The position numbers and the translations under genes are program-made. Shown here piece by piece: positions 45,946 to 55,863 of a stretch of 64,000 nucleotides of DNA. Each line of letters opens with the position of its first letter. Positions within the stretch are counted from its first letter, which is position 1. The notes below the pieces were generated by a model. That model ran no database searches, had not been told where the DNA came from, and was given only the letters and a program-made list of their open reading frames with translations. The stretch spans positions 1 to 64,000 of the forward strand of contig NZ_JAHRDV010000012.1 of NCBI RefSeq assembly GCF_019083805.1, given 5' to 3'. This DNA comes from Acetobacter estunensis (GTDB lineage Bacteria; Pseudomonadota; Alphaproteobacteria; Acetobacterales; Acetobacteraceae).

Positions 45946-47091
45946 TTAGGTCTTGGAACGATGCGTTGAATGCGCAGCCGCTTTGGCCTTGTGCAGCCCG
46001 GTTACCTTAAGACGGCGATTCAACGGCGCACGCGCCAGCACATAATGAATCATGCCCAGTTTCTTCAGGTGTTGGCGAGAGGCCGCCGACAGATTGCCCG
46101 TTCGTCCGCTTGCCACCATCATGCGAAAACCTTGTCGCCGTGCGGACGCGCTGCCTGCCCGGGCGATGATGAGAGGAACTTGTGGCCGCGAAACGGGCGC
46201 CACACCTTCGTCCTGAAAGCCCTGATCCAGAAGGGCCGCCATTGTGCGCGTGCGTTCCGCATTGGAGCGCGCGCCCATCACTACGCCCACCAGTCGCACA
46301 TTATCGCGCGCGGCGGAGCTTACGAGATTGAGGCCTGCCTGCGCCGTATATCCCGTCTTCATACCATCCGCTCCGGGATAAAAGCGCAGCATGGGGTTAT
46401 GATTGGGGATTTCGCGTCCGTGGAAATAGAACAGCGGCACGGAAAAATAGTGATAATCTTCCGGAAAATCGTTGATGAGACGTCGTCCGAGTGTCGCCAG
46501 ATCCCGTGCTGTCGTCACCTGATCGGGGTTGGGAAGTCCGGACGCGTTGCGAAACGTCGTGGAACTCATTCCCAGCGCATGCGCCTGAGCCGTCATCATG
46601 GTTGCGAATCGATCTTCATCGCCGCCCACGAGTTCACCCAGTGCGCAGGCTGCGTCATTGGCCGATTTGGTGACCAGCCCCAGAATGGCCTGTTCGACAG
46701 TGATGTAGGAACCGGGCACCAGTCCAAGTTTCGACGGTTCGCGAGTTGCGGCGCGAACGGAGACGGGAACCGCCTGATCAAGGGAAATCTGACCTGAACG
46801 TAGAGCGCTGAACGTCATATAGAGCGTCATCAGCTTGGTAAGACTCGCTGGATAGCGCTGCAGATCCGGATTGATCTGGGCCATCACGGCGCCGCTACGG
46901 GCATCGGTCACGAAAGCGCTGATGCGGCCTACATACTGGGCGTGCGCGGCCGGAACGCTCAGAAGAGCGGACAGAAAAGCTGTTCCGACAGCCAGTCGCC
47001 GCATGAAACGATTGCTGAAGGAGGGCCGACCGGTCTCGATCCCGTCGCGTTTACCGAATGCTGACGGTGTGGGGGGCAGATCATTCATCAT
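45946..47091 (-). CDS. D-alanyl-D-alanine carboxypeptidase (PBP5/6 family)
   Basis: 381 residues. The serine peptidase motifs are all present: Ser83-x-x-Lys86 (SLTK), Ser143-Ala-Asn145 (SAN) and Lys245-Thr-Gly (KTG). A hydrophobic export segment MRRLAVGTAFLSALLSVPAAHA starts at residue 30, after an unusually long polar N-terminus; the true start may be ATG at 47004. It trims the terminal D-Ala from peptidoglycan pentapeptides. The C-terminal tail is basic and His/Ser-rich. It is divergent from clpS. Confidence 0.88.
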   Translation of the reverse strand: MMNDLPPTPSAFGKRDGIETGRPSFSNRFMRRLAVGTAFLSALLSVPAAHAQYVGRISAFVTDARSGAVMAQINPDLQRYPASLTKLMTLYMTFSALRSGQISLDQAVPVSVRAATREPSKLGLVPGSYITVEQAILGLVTKSANDAACALGELVGGDEDRFATMMTAQAHALGMSSTTFRNASGLPNPDQVTTARDLATLGRRLINDFPEDYHYFSVPLFYFHGREIPNHNPMLRFYPGADGMKTGYTAQAGLNLVSSAARDNVRLVGVVMGARSNAERTRTMAALLDQGFQDEGVAPVSRPQVPLIIARAGSASARRQGFRMMVASGRTGNLSAASRQHLKKLGMIHYVLARAPLNRRLKVTGLHKAKAAAHSTHRSKT

Positions 47092-47416
47092 GGCGATCAG
47101 TACGAGAATCCTGTGAGCCGGGCACTCGAACCTTAGCAGTGCCGATTCGACCGTCTAGGCTAAAAGTGGCTAACAAGATGACAAAAATACGGATGGGAGG
47201 GGTGAGAAATGCGGGAAGCCTCTTCACGACTTCTCAACTGTGGGGAATTGGAGACACAATGACGCCCAAGACGCATGGGGTTGTGCCCGAATTCCTGTTC
47301 CCTTGACCGGGTCGGGGGTTTACAGAGACCTCATGAAGTCACGCGATTGGACAGAAGCAATGGGCGGCTCGGCTGGCTTTTGGCCAGCGAGCCACAGAGA
47401 TGTCAGGCGGGTTGTC
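47092..47416 (+). promoter_or_regulatory. Divergent upstream region of the carboxypeptidase and clpS
   Basis: This is a 325-base interval with no supported gene. An open frame running through it into clpS has no recognisable domain and is best read as leader. It must contain promoters for both directions; none stands out well enough to place. Confidence 0.35.
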
Positions 47417-47737
47417 ATGACGGAAAAGCCCGAAGACGGCGGCGATGACGTCGGTGTTCTGGTAAGGACAACGACGAAGACGCGCAAACCGTCAATGTAC
47501 AAAGTGCTTATGCTCAACGACGATTACACGCCGATGGAGTTTGTCGTGCATGTGCTGGAGCGGTTCTTCAATAAGACCCGCGAAGAGGCGACCAGCATCA
47601 TGCTGCATGTGCACAAGAAGGGGGTAGGGGTCTGCGGCGTGTTCACCTATGAGGTGGCCGAGAGCAAGGTCGCGCTCGTCATGGATCTGGCACGGCAGAA
47701 CCAACATCCTCTGCAATGCACTATCGAGCGGGACTGA
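47417..47737 (+). CDS. clpS: ATP-dependent Clp protease adaptor ClpS
   Basis: 106 residues. [62 protein letters not shown] is the ClpS fold; the [10 protein letters not shown] loop and HVHKKG form the N-end-rule degron pocket. It delivers N-degron proteins to ClpAP. ClpA does not follow here. The ATG at 47417 is chosen because sequence before it is unlike ClpS. Confidence 0.92.
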   Translation: MTEKPEDGGDDVGVLVRTTTKTRKPSMYKVLMLNDDYTPMEFVVHVLERFFNKTREEATSIMLHVHKKGVGVCGVFTYEVAESKVALVMDLARQNQHPLQCTIERD

Positions 47738-47783
47738 CAGCGGGAATAATTTTTCCCGGTAAAATGAGAAAACCTGCAAAGAC

Positions 47784-47804
47784 GCGGGGATCAGAGATCC
47801 CCGC
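47784..47804. terminator. Hairpin between convergent clpS and FYDLN gene
   Basis: GCGGGGATC-AGA-GATCCCCGC is a perfect 9-bp stem without a T run, placed between two convergent genes. It probably blocks read-through both ways. The lack of a U tract makes intrinsic termination less certain. Confidence 0.5.
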
Positions 47805-47815
47805 AGCATAGCTCC

Positions 47816-48145
47816 TCAGGAGTCGTGCTCGTCCTTTTCGGACGGAACGTCGATGTCCGAACTGATGTCATCGGCATCGTCGTCCAGATCGGCGGTGTCC
47901 TCGATGGCGTCGTCGTCATCGTCATCACCGGTGTCGAGATCGATGTCATCATCGCTCTCTTCGGTCGGTTTGGGCGCCTTCACGGGCGCAGGCGAGGGAA
48001 TATCCCCCGTGCGCTTGAGACGGGGAACCTCGGCAGGCTGGTCGGCGCCGCATTTCGGGCAGACGGCCGGCTCCTTATTGAGGTCATAGAAACGCGCACC
48101 GCAAGAGACGCAAACGCGCTTGGAACCGAGTTCAGGCTGGGCCAT
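47816..48145 (-). CDS. TIGR02300/FYDLN acid-domain zinc-ribbon protein
   Basis: 109 residues. The N-terminus [27 protein letters not shown] carries the FYDLN motif and four cysteines (CxxC...CxxC) of a zinc ribbon, followed by a Pro/Lys linker and a highly acidic tail with long Asp runs. This family is widespread in Alphaproteobacteria; its function is unknown. The ATG at 48145 begins [10 protein letters not shown]. The acidic tail may be disordered. Confidence 0.9.
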   Translation of the reverse strand: MAQPELGSKRVCVSCGARFYDLNKEPAVCPKCGADQPAEVPRLKRTGDIPSPAPVKAPKPTEESDDDIDLDTGDDDDDDAIEDTADLDDDADDISSDIDVPSEKDEHDS

Positions 48146-48397
48146 GTTGAACCTGTCGATCGTGGTCGAGGGCGGGAGAAGATTTCCCGCAGGGATGCAC
48201 AGTGTGTGGGCACAAACGACCGCACGCATCCCGAGGGCAGGGCACATGCCAGTTCAGGTCCGTGGCGTCAACCGGATGTTGGGGAAAAGTGGCGAAACTG
48301 CCTTGCATGCCGTTTTTCTGCCTTGATTTTTTCATGCCATGGCAAAAACGGCAGGCCGGATCCTGAGTTCGGGTGCCTTGATGGAGAGCAATGCAAG

Positions 48398-49570
48398 ATG
48401 TGCCGCAGCGGGGAGCGTCGTGTCCTTCGGATTCTGAGTGTTGGGGGGCTGCTGGCACTGGCCGCATGCAGCGCGACATCCCGACCCGGAGGTGACCCTT
48501 CTCAATGGGGGCGTGGGAATTATACGCCTCCTGGCACCACCAGCGATCCGTGGGGACCCTATGTTCGGGAAGCCTCTGGTCGATTCCAGTTGCCCGAACA
48601 GTGGATTCGGGCCGTGATGAATCAGGAATCGGGCGGCAAGGAATATCGTAACGGTCGCCTGACCCGCTCGGGGGCAGGGGCGATCGGGCTGATGCAGCTC
48701 ATGCCGTCCACATGGTCTTCTTTGGCGGCGCAGTATGGACTGGGCAACGATCCGTACGAACCGCATGACAACATCACAGCAGGATCTGGTTATATCCGGC
48801 AGCTCTACGATCGTTTTGGCTCGCCGGGTTTTCTGGCGGCCTATAACGCCGGACCGGGGCGGCTGGAGCAGTATCTTCAGGCGGGAACGCCACTGCCGGA
48901 TGAGACGGTCAATTACGTCGCGTCCATCTCCCCGCATCTTGGCGATGCAGTCCCGGCTGTGGGGGCGACGCCTGTCACGGTGGCCAGTGCATCGCAGCGC
49001 GTTCCTACTGTCCCGACGGCTTCTGTCGCACCTGTCGAGACCGCGGCTCTTTCCCGGACAGCGGATGGGTGCCTGAGAAACGTGGACGCTGCCTATGATC
49101 CGTCCGCCTGTCTGGTGGATCGCGATGTTCCGCATGCGGATCCGGCTCCTTTGCCGCCACCTCAGCCTACGATTGCGGTGGCGTCCGCTCAGCCTTTGCC
49201 GGCGCCGCAGCCGGCACCTCTCCCGACTGAGCTGGCGAGTTACGTGGAGCCGGTCGGTCATCATGTCCCGGTCACGCAAGTGTCTTACGCTCCTGCAATG
49301 ACGAGCGCTTCTGTGCGAGGGACGGGAGGTTCGTGGGCCGTGCAGGTCGGGGCCTTTTCGTCTGGCGGGGAGGCTCGTATGGCGCTTGCTCAGGCGCGCG
49401 CCATCATAGGCCCGCTGAGTGCCAGTCCGTTGGTGATGCGTGTGCCGTCCAGTGCGGCGCCTCTTTATCGTGCACGGCTTGTGGGGCTTGGGGCGGAGGA
49501 TGCGGCCGCAGCCTGTCGCGCCTTGCGCAGTCACGCCATGGCCTGCTTCCGGGTGCCCATCGCTACCTGA
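48398..49570 (+). CDS. Lytic transglycosylase with SLT and SPOR domains
   Basis: 390 residues. A lipoprotein-like signal (ILSVGGLLALAAC, lipobox LAAC) precedes the SLT domain at about residues 55-185, with catalytic Glu in AVMNQESGGKEY and IGLMQLMPSTW, then FLAAYNAGPGRL. A Pro/Ala-rich linker joins it to a C-terminal SPOR domain (about 310-390, SWAVQVGAFSSGGEARMAL) that binds denuded glycan at the division site. The ATG at 48398 is a likely start. It is divergent from the FYDLN gene. Confidence 0.85.
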   Translation: MCRSGERRVLRILSVGGLLALAACSATSRPGGDPSQWGRGNYTPPGTTSDPWGPYVREASGRFQLPEQWIRAVMNQESGGKEYRNGRLTRSGAGAIGLMQLMPSTWSSLAAQYGLGNDPYEPHDNITAGSGYIRQLYDRFGSPGFLAAYNAGPGRLEQYLQAGTPLPDETVNYVASISPHLGDAVPAVGATPVTVASASQRVPTVPTASVAPVETAALSRTADGCLRNVDAAYDPSACLVDRDVPHADPAPLPPPQPTIAVASAQPLPAPQPAPLPTELASYVEPVGHHVPVTQVSYAPAMTSASVRGTGGSWAVQVGAFSSGGEARMALAQARAIIGPLSASPLVMRVPSSAAPLYRARLVGLGAEDAAAACRALRSHAMACFRVPIAT

Positions 49571-49683
49571 TGCGATGGGCTCTTCCCGTGCGGATGAGCA
49601 TTGCCCGACGCCGCCCCGTTCGCTAGACCGCCGCCTTCGCACGGGCATCCGTCCGCGCATCGGGTTCAGGGGCTGGGGGTGAA

Positions 49684-50607
49684 ATGGCGCGCAATCGGGT
49701 TCGGAAGGGACGGCCGCTGGATGGGTGGCTCGTCATCGACAAGCCGACAGGCATTACATCCACGGCCGTCGTTGCCATCGTCAAGCGGGCATTTAACGCG
49801 CAAAAGGTAGGGCATGGGGGGACGCTGGACCCCTTGGCAACCGGTCTTCTGCCGATCGCTCTGGGGGCGGCCACCAAGACCGTGCCTTACATCATGGACG
49901 GCACGAAACGGTATCGCTTCACCCTGCGGATGGGAGAGGCGCGCGATAGCGATGACGCCGATGGCGCCGTGACGGCCATCTCCGATGTGCGGCCGACGGA
50001 TGAGCAATTGCGCGCGGCGACGGTGGGACTAACGGGTGACATCATGCAAGTGCCCCCCGTCTTTTCCGCTCTCAAGGTGGCGGGCGAGCGGGCCTACGAC
50101 ATGGCGCGTGATGGTCGTCCTCCCGAACTGCCGCCGCGTCCTGCACGGGTGGATCGGTTCGAGCTGATCGAGCGCCCGGATGCGGATCACGCCGTGTTCG
50201 AAGTCGAGTCCGGCAAGGGCGTTTATATGCGCTCGCTGGCGCGCGATGTGGCACTGGCCTGCGGGACGCTCGGGCATATCGCCGTACTGCGGCGGCTCAG
50301 GGTGGGGCCTTTCACGGAAGCGGATGCGATTTCGCTGGACAAGCTGGCCGCAAGCGCCGAAGAAGGCCCCGCTTCACCGGAACTTCTGCGTCCGGTCGCG
50401 ACCGCGCTGGCCGACATCCCGGCGCTGGCCCTGACCCCGGACGAAGCGGTTCTCCTGCAGCACGGGCAGGCTCTTGGTCTGCTGGATTTCGTCGGTCGCA
50501 TCCCGGAAACGGGCGCTGATGGAATTGTCCGTGCGATGGACGGGGAGCATGTGCTGGGGCTCTGCCGCCTTGAGGAAGGATGGCTGAGGCCCGTTCGTTT
50601 GCTTTGA
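49684..50607 (+). CDS. truB: tRNA pseudouridine(55) synthase TruB
   Basis: 307 residues. [13 protein letters not shown] and [20 protein letters not shown] carry the catalytic Asp (GGTLDP). [18 protein letters not shown] and [15 protein letters not shown] follow. It makes Psi55 in all elongator tRNAs. It is the first of truB-rpsO-pnp. No infB-rbfA precedes it in this window. Confidence 0.93.
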   Translation: MARNRVRKGRPLDGWLVIDKPTGITSTAVVAIVKRAFNAQKVGHGGTLDPLATGLLPIALGAATKTVPYIMDGTKRYRFTLRMGEARDSDDADGAVTAISDVRPTDEQLRAATVGLTGDIMQVPPVFSALKVAGERAYDMARDGRPPELPPRPARVDRFELIERPDADHAVFEVESGKGVYMRSLARDVALACGTLGHIAVLRRLRVGPFTEADAISLDKLAASAEEGPASPELLRPVATALADIPALALTPDEAVLLQHGQALGLLDFVGRIPETGADGIVRAMDGEHVLGLCRLEEGWLRPVRLL

Positions 50608-50623
50608 ATTCTGGGAGACGACG

Positions 50624-50893
50624 ATGTCGATCACAGCTGAGCGCCGTACGGCGCTGATTGAGGAATACCGCACGAATCCGACCGATACGGGTTCGCCTGA
50701 AGTGCAGGTTGCTATCCTTACGGAGCGCATCAACAACCTGACCGAGCATCTGAAGACGCACGCGAAGGACTTCCACTCGCGTCGTGGTCTGCTGGTGATG
50801 GTGGGTAACCGCCGTGGCCTGCTCGACTACCTCAAGCGCAAGAGCCAGCAGCGCTACGAGACGCTGATCGGACGTCTGGGTCTGCGTCGCTGA
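50624..50893 (+). CDS. rpsO: 30S ribosomal protein S15
   Basis: 89 residues, exact family length. [36 protein letters not shown] and the C-terminal [20 protein letters not shown] are typical. It binds 16S rRNA early in 30S assembly. A GGGAGA ribosome site precedes the ATG, 16 bases after truB. S15 often represses its own mRNA. Confidence 0.97.
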   Translation: MSITAERRTALIEEYRTNPTDTGSPEVQVAILTERINNLTEHLKTHAKDFHSRRGLLVMVGNRRGLLDYLKRKSQQRYETLIGRLGLRR

Positions 50894-50962
50894 GCATGAC
50901 AGGTCGGGTGTAGGGTGGCGTATCCGCTGTTTTACCTGCGCCGATAATCCTGTATGGGATCG

Positions 50963-50996
50963 CCCGAGGCACCGCTTTGCGGGGTCTCGGGTTTTT
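50963..50996 (+). terminator. Rho-independent terminator after rpsO
   Basis: CCCGAG pairs with CTCGGG, with an inner GC-rich stem around GCTTTGC, and five Ts follow (50992-50996). It separates rpsO from the pnp leader, so pnp may also have its own promoter. Confidence 0.8.
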
Positions 50997-51214
50997 CATG
51001 CCCGGATTCCGGGTTCATCCGCGCCGAACCGGCCGTCGCAAGGGTTCGATCCGTTACGGCGTTTCAGGCCACATGGCGTCCTGGCGTTTTGCGCCAGCCA
51101 CCATGCCGTCCGAGACGCTGTCCGCATTCGGGTCGTCCACTCTCCTGAACGGATTTGTCTGTTTCTGAGAGAAGGCGAGGCTCCTCCGTTCGGCCTGAAG
51201 TAAGGTTCGACTGA
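50997..51214 (+). promoter_or_regulatory. pnp upstream/leader region
   Basis: About 218 bases between the rpsO terminator and the pnp start contain no supported gene, only a spurious short frame (50954-51148). In many bacteria the pnp leader has an RNase III-cleaved hairpin used for autoregulation. I cannot place one here with confidence. Confidence 0.4.
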
Positions 51215-53362
51215 ATGTTCAACTACTTCCGCAAGGAAATCGAATGGGGCGGTCGCCCGCTGATTCTGGAGACGGGCAAGATCGCTCGTCAGGCGGATGG
51301 CGCAGTTGTTGTGACCTATGGCGAGACGGTGGTGCTTTGCACCGCGGTTGGCGCCAAGACCGTCAAGCCGGGGCAGGACTTCTTCCCGCTGACCGTCAAT
51401 TATCAGGAAAAAGCCTATGCTGCGGGCAAGATTCCCGGCGGCTTCTTCAAGCGTGAAGGGCGTCCTTCCGAAATCGAGACGCTCAACTCGCGTCTGATCG
51501 ATCGTCCGATCCGTCCGCTGTTCCCCGAAGGCTTCCGTAACGAAGTTCAGGTCATCACGACCGTTCTGAGCCACGACATGGAAAACGATCCGGCGGTTCC
51601 GGCTCTGATCGGTGCTTCGGCGGCTCTGACGCTCTCCGGCATTCCGTTCTTTGGCCCCGTCGGTGCGGCGCGTGTCGGTTACAAGGATGGCGAATACATC
51701 CTGAACCCGACCATCGACGAGGTGAAGGAAAGCGAACTTGACCTCGTGGTTGCCGGCACGGCGGAAGGCGTGCTGATGGTGGAATCGGAGGCGTCCGAGC
51801 TTTCCGAAGCCACCATGCTTGGTGCCGTGAACTTCGGCCACAAGGCGTTCCAGCCGGTTCTCGACGCCATCATCGCGCTGGCCGAGCATGCGGCGAAAGC
51901 GCCGTGGGAACTCGAAGGTCCGAGCAAGGAGGCCATCGCGCTTCGCAAGAAGGTCGATACTCTGGGCCGCAAGCTGTTCACCGCAGCTTACAAGGAAAAG
52001 GCCAAGCAGGCGCGTTACGAGAAGCTCGCTGCTGCTAAGAAGACGGTTCTCGACAAGCTGACGGCCGCTGATCTGGACGCCGAGGCGGCCAAGCCGATGC
52101 TCAAGGAGCTTGAGGCCGATATCGTGCGTGGCGCGATCCTCGATACAGGTCTGCGCATCGACGGGCGTGACCTGACGACGGTTCGTCCCATCGTGTCCGA
52201 GGTCGGTATCCTGCCGCGTGCGCATGGTTCGGCCTTGTTCACGCGCGGTGAGACACAGGCGCTGGTGATCGCAACGCTCGGCACTGGTCAGGACGAGCAG
52301 GTGATCGATGCGCTGGAAGGCGAATATCGCACCAACTTCCTGCTGCACTACAATTTCCCTCCGTTCTCGGTGGGTGAGTGCGGTCGCACCGGTTCGCCGG
52401 GACGTCGTGAGATCGGTCATGGTAAGCTGGCATGGCGCGCCATTCATCCGCTTCTGCCGACAAAGGCCGAGTTCCCCTACACCATGCGCGTGGTCTCCGA
52501 GATCACGGAGAGCAACGGTTCGTCCTCCATGGCGACGGTCTGCGGTTCTTCGCTGGCGCTGATGGATGCGGGTGTTCCGCTGAAGCGCCCGGTGGCGGGT
52601 ATCGCCATGGGCCTTATCAAGGAAGACCGTGGCTACGCCGTGCTGTCCGATATCCTTGGTGACGAGGATCACCTCGGCGACATGGACTTCAAGGTGGCGG
52701 GAACCGAAAAGGGTGTCACTGCGTTGCAGATGGACATCAAGATCACGTCCATCACGCCGGAGATCATGGAAATCGCGCTTGAGCAGGCGCGTGGTGGCCG
52801 TCTGCACATTCTCGGTGAGATGAGCAAGGCGCTGACGGAAGGACGTTCGGACGTGTCGGCGACGGCACCGAAGATCACGACCATGAGCGTGCCCAAGGAG
52901 AAGATCCGCGATGTGATCGGCTCCGGTGGCAAGGTCATCCGTGAGATCGTGGAATATTCCGGCGCCAAGGTGGATATCGGGGACGATGGCACGATCACGA
53001 TCGCTGCGATGTCCGACGACCAGGCGCAGAAGGCCATTTCGCGCATCAATGGGATCGTGGCGGAGCCGGAGATTGGCCGTATCTATGACGGCAAAGTCGT
53101 CAAGACGGCGGATTTCGGAGCTTTCGTAAACTTCCTTGGTGCGCGTGACGGGCTGGTTCACATCTCGGAATTGGCGCAGGGCCGCGTCGGTCGCACGACG
53201 GATGTGGTCAAGCAGGGCGATGCCGTGAAGGTCAAGGTCATCGGTTTCGATGATCGCGGCAAGGTGAAGCTCTCCATGCGGGTTGTGGATCAGGCCACGG
53301 GTGCCGACATCACCTCCGAGGTGGGAGAGAAGCCCGCTCGCGCTCCGCGCCGCGAGGACTGA
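51215..53362 (+). CDS. pnp: Polyribonucleotide nucleotidyltransferase (PNPase)
   Basis: 715 residues. Two RNase PH cores are visible: the first with [31 protein letters not shown], the second from [35 protein letters not shown]. The KH domain ([25 protein letters not shown]) and the S1 domain ([32 protein letters not shown]) follow. It degrades RNA 3'-5' with phosphate. Confidence 0.96.
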   Translation: MFNYFRKEIEWGGRPLILETGKIARQADGAVVVTYGETVVLCTAVGAKTVKPGQDFFPLTVNYQEKAYAAGKIPGGFFKREGRPSEIETLNSRLIDRPIRPLFPEGFRNEVQVITTVLSHDMENDPAVPALIGASAALTLSGIPFFGPVGAARVGYKDGEYILNPTIDEVKESELDLVVAGTAEGVLMVESEASELSEATMLGAVNFGHKAFQPVLDAIIALAEHAAKAPWELEGPSKEAIALRKKVDTLGRKLFTAAYKEKAKQARYEKLAAAKKTVLDKLTAADLDAEAAKPMLKELEADIVRGAILDTGLRIDGRDLTTVRPIVSEVGILPRAHGSALFTRGETQALVIATLGTGQDEQVIDALEGEYRTNFLLHYNFPPFSVGECGRTGSPGRREIGHGKLAWRAIHPLLPTKAEFPYTMRVVSEITESNGSSSMATVCGSSLALMDAGVPLKRPVAGIAMGLIKEDRGYAVLSDILGDEDHLGDMDFKVAGTEKGVTALQMDIKITSITPEIMEIALEQARGGRLHILGEMSKALTEGRSDVSATAPKITTMSVPKEKIRDVIGSGGKVIREIVEYSGAKVDIGDDGTITIAAMSDDQAQKAISRINGIVAEPEIGRIYDGKVVKTADFGAFVNFLGARDGLVHISELAQGRVGRTTDVVKQGDAVKVKVIGFDDRGKVKLSMRVVDQATGADITSEVGEKPARAPRRED

Positions 53363-53389
53363 CATCGTTTGACGACGGGCAGTTGGTGG

Positions 53390-53425
53390 GGCGGGCGCCG
53401 TGACGGAGTGGTCACGGCGCCCGCC
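53390..53425 (+). terminator. 15-bp GC-rich hairpin after pnp
   Basis: A perfect 15-bp stem (53390-53404 pairing with 53411-53425) closes a 6-base loop GGAGTG, 28 bases after the pnp stop. There is no T run after it, so it may be a stabilising or Rho-type end, or a barrier limiting transcription into the next gene. Confidence 0.6.
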
Positions 53426-53505
53426 TGCGTATGGCGCAGCCTCTGGCAATGATCCCGGTGCGGATGACCGCATCTGGTATGAACAGAAACGACGATGAGA
53501 CAGGC

Positions 53506-54924
53506 ATGAAGGCGATCAACGCAGTTAGGTTGGGCGGAGCGGAGATTCTGCCGCTGGTCGAGGGCGGGAAGGGTGTGTCCGTCTCTACCGGTGAGTCGGC
53601 CGGCGCCTGGGCCGAGGCTGGTGGTGCGGGCACTATCTCCATCGTCAATGCCGACAGCTACGATGAGAACGGCAATGTCGTGCCGCAGATCTACAGGGGC
53701 AAGACCCGACGGGAACGGCACGAAGAACTGATCGACTACGCGATCCGGGGCGGCATCGCTCAGGCGCGGATCGCGCATGAGCGTGCAGGCGGCAAAGGAC
53801 GTATCCACGCCAACATCCTGTGGGAAATGGGCGGTGCTGAGCAGGTCATCACGGGTGTTCTGGAAGGGGCTAAAGGGCTGATCCAGGGACTGACCTGTGG
53901 CGCGGGTATGCCTTACCGTCTGTCCGAGATCGCAACCCGTTTCGGCGTTTACTATTACCCGATCGTGTCGTCGGCACGCGCGTTCAATGCGCTGTGGAAG
54001 CGCGCCTACAGCAAGAGCTCCGAGTTGCTTGGGGGCGTGGTGTATGAAGACCCGTGGCGCGCGGGCGGACATAACGGCCTGTCCAACACCGAAAATCCGC
54101 TGGCGCCGGAAGATCCGTATCCCCGTGTGGCGGCTCTGCGTAAGCTGATGCGGACCTTCGGGCTGGGCGATACGCCGATCATCATGGCCGGTGGTGTGTG
54201 GTGGCTGGAAGAATGGCAGGACTGGATCGACAATCCTGAACTGGGGCCAATCGTTTTCCAGTTTGGCACGCGTCCTCTGCTTACGACGGAAAGCCCTATT
54301 CCTGAAGCATGGAAGGCGCGTCTGCGCACGTTGAAAAAGGGCGACGTCTATCTGAACCGCTTCTCACCGACGGGCTTTTATTCTTCTGCTGTGAACAACA
54401 GTTTCCTTCAGGAACTGCGTGAGCGTTCGGAGCGGCAGGTGGCGTTCTCGCCAGAGCCTCTCGGCGAACTGGTGGCGAGCTATGGTGTGGGCGCACGTAA
54501 GCGCGAAGTCTTTGTGACGGAAGCGGATCTGCTGCGTATTCGTGCGTGGGAGGCCGATGGTTTCACGGACGCCATGCGCACACAGGATTCCACGCTGATC
54601 TTCGTAACGCCGGAGCGCGCACGCGAGATCGTGGCGGATCAGGTTGCCTGCATGGGCTGTCTCTCGGAATGTCGGTTTTCCAACTGGAGCCAGAGGCCTC
54701 CCGAATACAGCAACGGCCACAGGGCTGATCCCAGGTCGTTCTGCATTCAGAAAACGTTGCAGAACATCGCGCACGCGCATGGTCCGGATGAGGAAGAGAT
54801 CGCGGACCACAATCTGATGTTTGGCGGCACGAATGCGTGGCGTTTCGCCACGGACCCGTTCTATTCGAACGGTTTTGTACCCACGGTCAAACAACTTGTG
54901 GAACGGATTATGACGGGCCGCTGA
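53506..54924 (+). CDS. Nitronate monooxygenase-like flavoprotein
   Basis: 472 residues from the ATG at 53506 (an earlier ATG at 53479 adds nine). GGAEILPLVEGGKGVSVSTGESAGAWAEAGGAGTISIVNADSYDENG is the NMO-type FMN barrel start, and FGTRPLLTTESP is near the end of the barrel. The C-terminal extension has DQVACMGCLSECRFSNWSQRPP and a further Cys (FCIQKT), which look like metal or Fe-S ligands. This long form is common in Alphaproteobacteria. The function is not established. It sits in the pnp-lolA gap as a separate unit. Confidence 0.8.
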   Translation: MKAINAVRLGGAEILPLVEGGKGVSVSTGESAGAWAEAGGAGTISIVNADSYDENGNVVPQIYRGKTRRERHEELIDYAIRGGIAQARIAHERAGGKGRIHANILWEMGGAEQVITGVLEGAKGLIQGLTCGAGMPYRLSEIATRFGVYYYPIVSSARAFNALWKRAYSKSSELLGGVVYEDPWRAGGHNGLSNTENPLAPEDPYPRVAALRKLMRTFGLGDTPIIMAGGVWWLEEWQDWIDNPELGPIVFQFGTRPLLTTESPIPEAWKARLRTLKKGDVYLNRFSPTGFYSSAVNNSFLQELRERSERQVAFSPEPLGELVASYGVGARKREVFVTEADLLRIRAWEADGFTDAMRTQDSTLIFVTPERAREIVADQVACMGCLSECRFSNWSQRPPEYSNGHRADPRSFCIQKTLQNIAHAHGPDEEEIADHNLMFGGTNAWRFATDPFYSNGFVPTVKQLVERIMTGR

Positions 54925-54961
54925 GGTCGTCTGGCGTTACGTCTTGTCAGCAGGTGAAAGC

Positions 54962-55576
54962 ATGTTCTTGCGTTCGTTCGTCGTTATGAGTGGCCTGTTC
55001 CTGACGGGTGTGACGATGTCTGTGGCCGGTCACGCCGAAACCGTGCTGACGCCAGCCGATCAGGGATGGGTCGCGCGGGTGCAGGACGCCATGAATGGCG
55101 TTACGACACTTGAGGGACGTTTCCAGCAGGTTGCTCCTGATGGGCAGCGCACGACGGGGCGTGTCTGGTTGGCGCGGCCCGGTCGCATGCGCTTTGAATA
55201 TGACAAGCCAAGCCCACTTCTTCTTGTGGCCAATGATGGAAAGGTTGTCTTTCGGGATTCGGAGCTCGATCAGACCACCGAAATGCCACTTGAACGGACA
55301 CCGCTTGGACTGTTGCTGGCGGAACATCTTTCTCTGTCGGGAGATGTGACCGTGACCGATTTTCGGCATGAAGACGGCATATTACGTGTTGCCGTTGTGC
55401 GCACGGCGTCACCGGGAGAGGGGACGCTTGAAATGATCTTCTCTGCCCAGCCCGTGGCCCTGCGGGGGTGGATCGTTACCGATGCTCAGGGGCACCATAC
55501 GCAGGTGATGCTGAGCGATCTGAAGGGCGGAAGACCGTTGTCACCTGATCTATTTGTTCTGCCGCACGGCGGTTGA
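54962..55576 (+). CDS. lolA: Outer-membrane lipoprotein carrier protein LolA
   Basis: 204 residues. The signal peptide is MFLRSFVVMSGLFLTGVTMSVAGHAE. The mature part shows VTTLEGRFQQVAPDGQRTTGRVWLARPGRMRFEYDKPSPLLLVANDGKVVFRDSELDQ, the LolA-fold strand pattern. It shuttles lipoproteins from LolCDE to the outer membrane. The gap before dusB has no gene and likely holds the dusB promoter. Confidence 0.85.
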   Translation: MFLRSFVVMSGLFLTGVTMSVAGHAETVLTPADQGWVARVQDAMNGVTTLEGRFQQVAPDGQRTTGRVWLARPGRMRFEYDKPSPLLLVANDGKVVFRDSELDQTTEMPLERTPLGLLLAEHLSLSGDVTVTDFRHEDGILRVAVVRTASPGEGTLEMIFSAQPVALRGWIVTDAQGHHTQVMLSDLKGGRPLSPDLFVLPHGG

Positions 55577-55863
55577 TCTCAAGCGGTGGGGTGTCGTCGC
55601 AACTGTGTCGATGCTTGAACACATCTGAAGGCGTGGGGCATATCCTTTTCGGTGTTTCTTTGATATTCCGCGCGAATGCTTGAGGATGCGTCCAGTAAGA
55701 TATGATTTTGTAAATAATTTCAGTGAGCCTTTCGGTGAATTTTATCGTGAATATGGGGTGGAGCTAAGACTTTGTGTCATGTCGAACGGAAGCAGCGTTT
55801 TGTTGGAGATATCCACACTCATTGATTGAACGGTGATGTCTGTCGGATTAAGACCGAAGCATC

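Noticed and set aside
47825..48397. N-terminal extension of the lytic transglycosylase frame
   Set aside because: It is antisense to the FYDLN gene; the lipoprotein signal starts at 48398.
48332..49660. 442-codon minus-strand frame
   Set aside because: Antisense to the SLT-SPOR gene and extremely Arg-rich.
50996..53473. 825-codon minus-strand open frame
   Set aside because: It is entirely antisense to pnp, rich in Arg/His as expected of high-GC antisense frames, with no domain.
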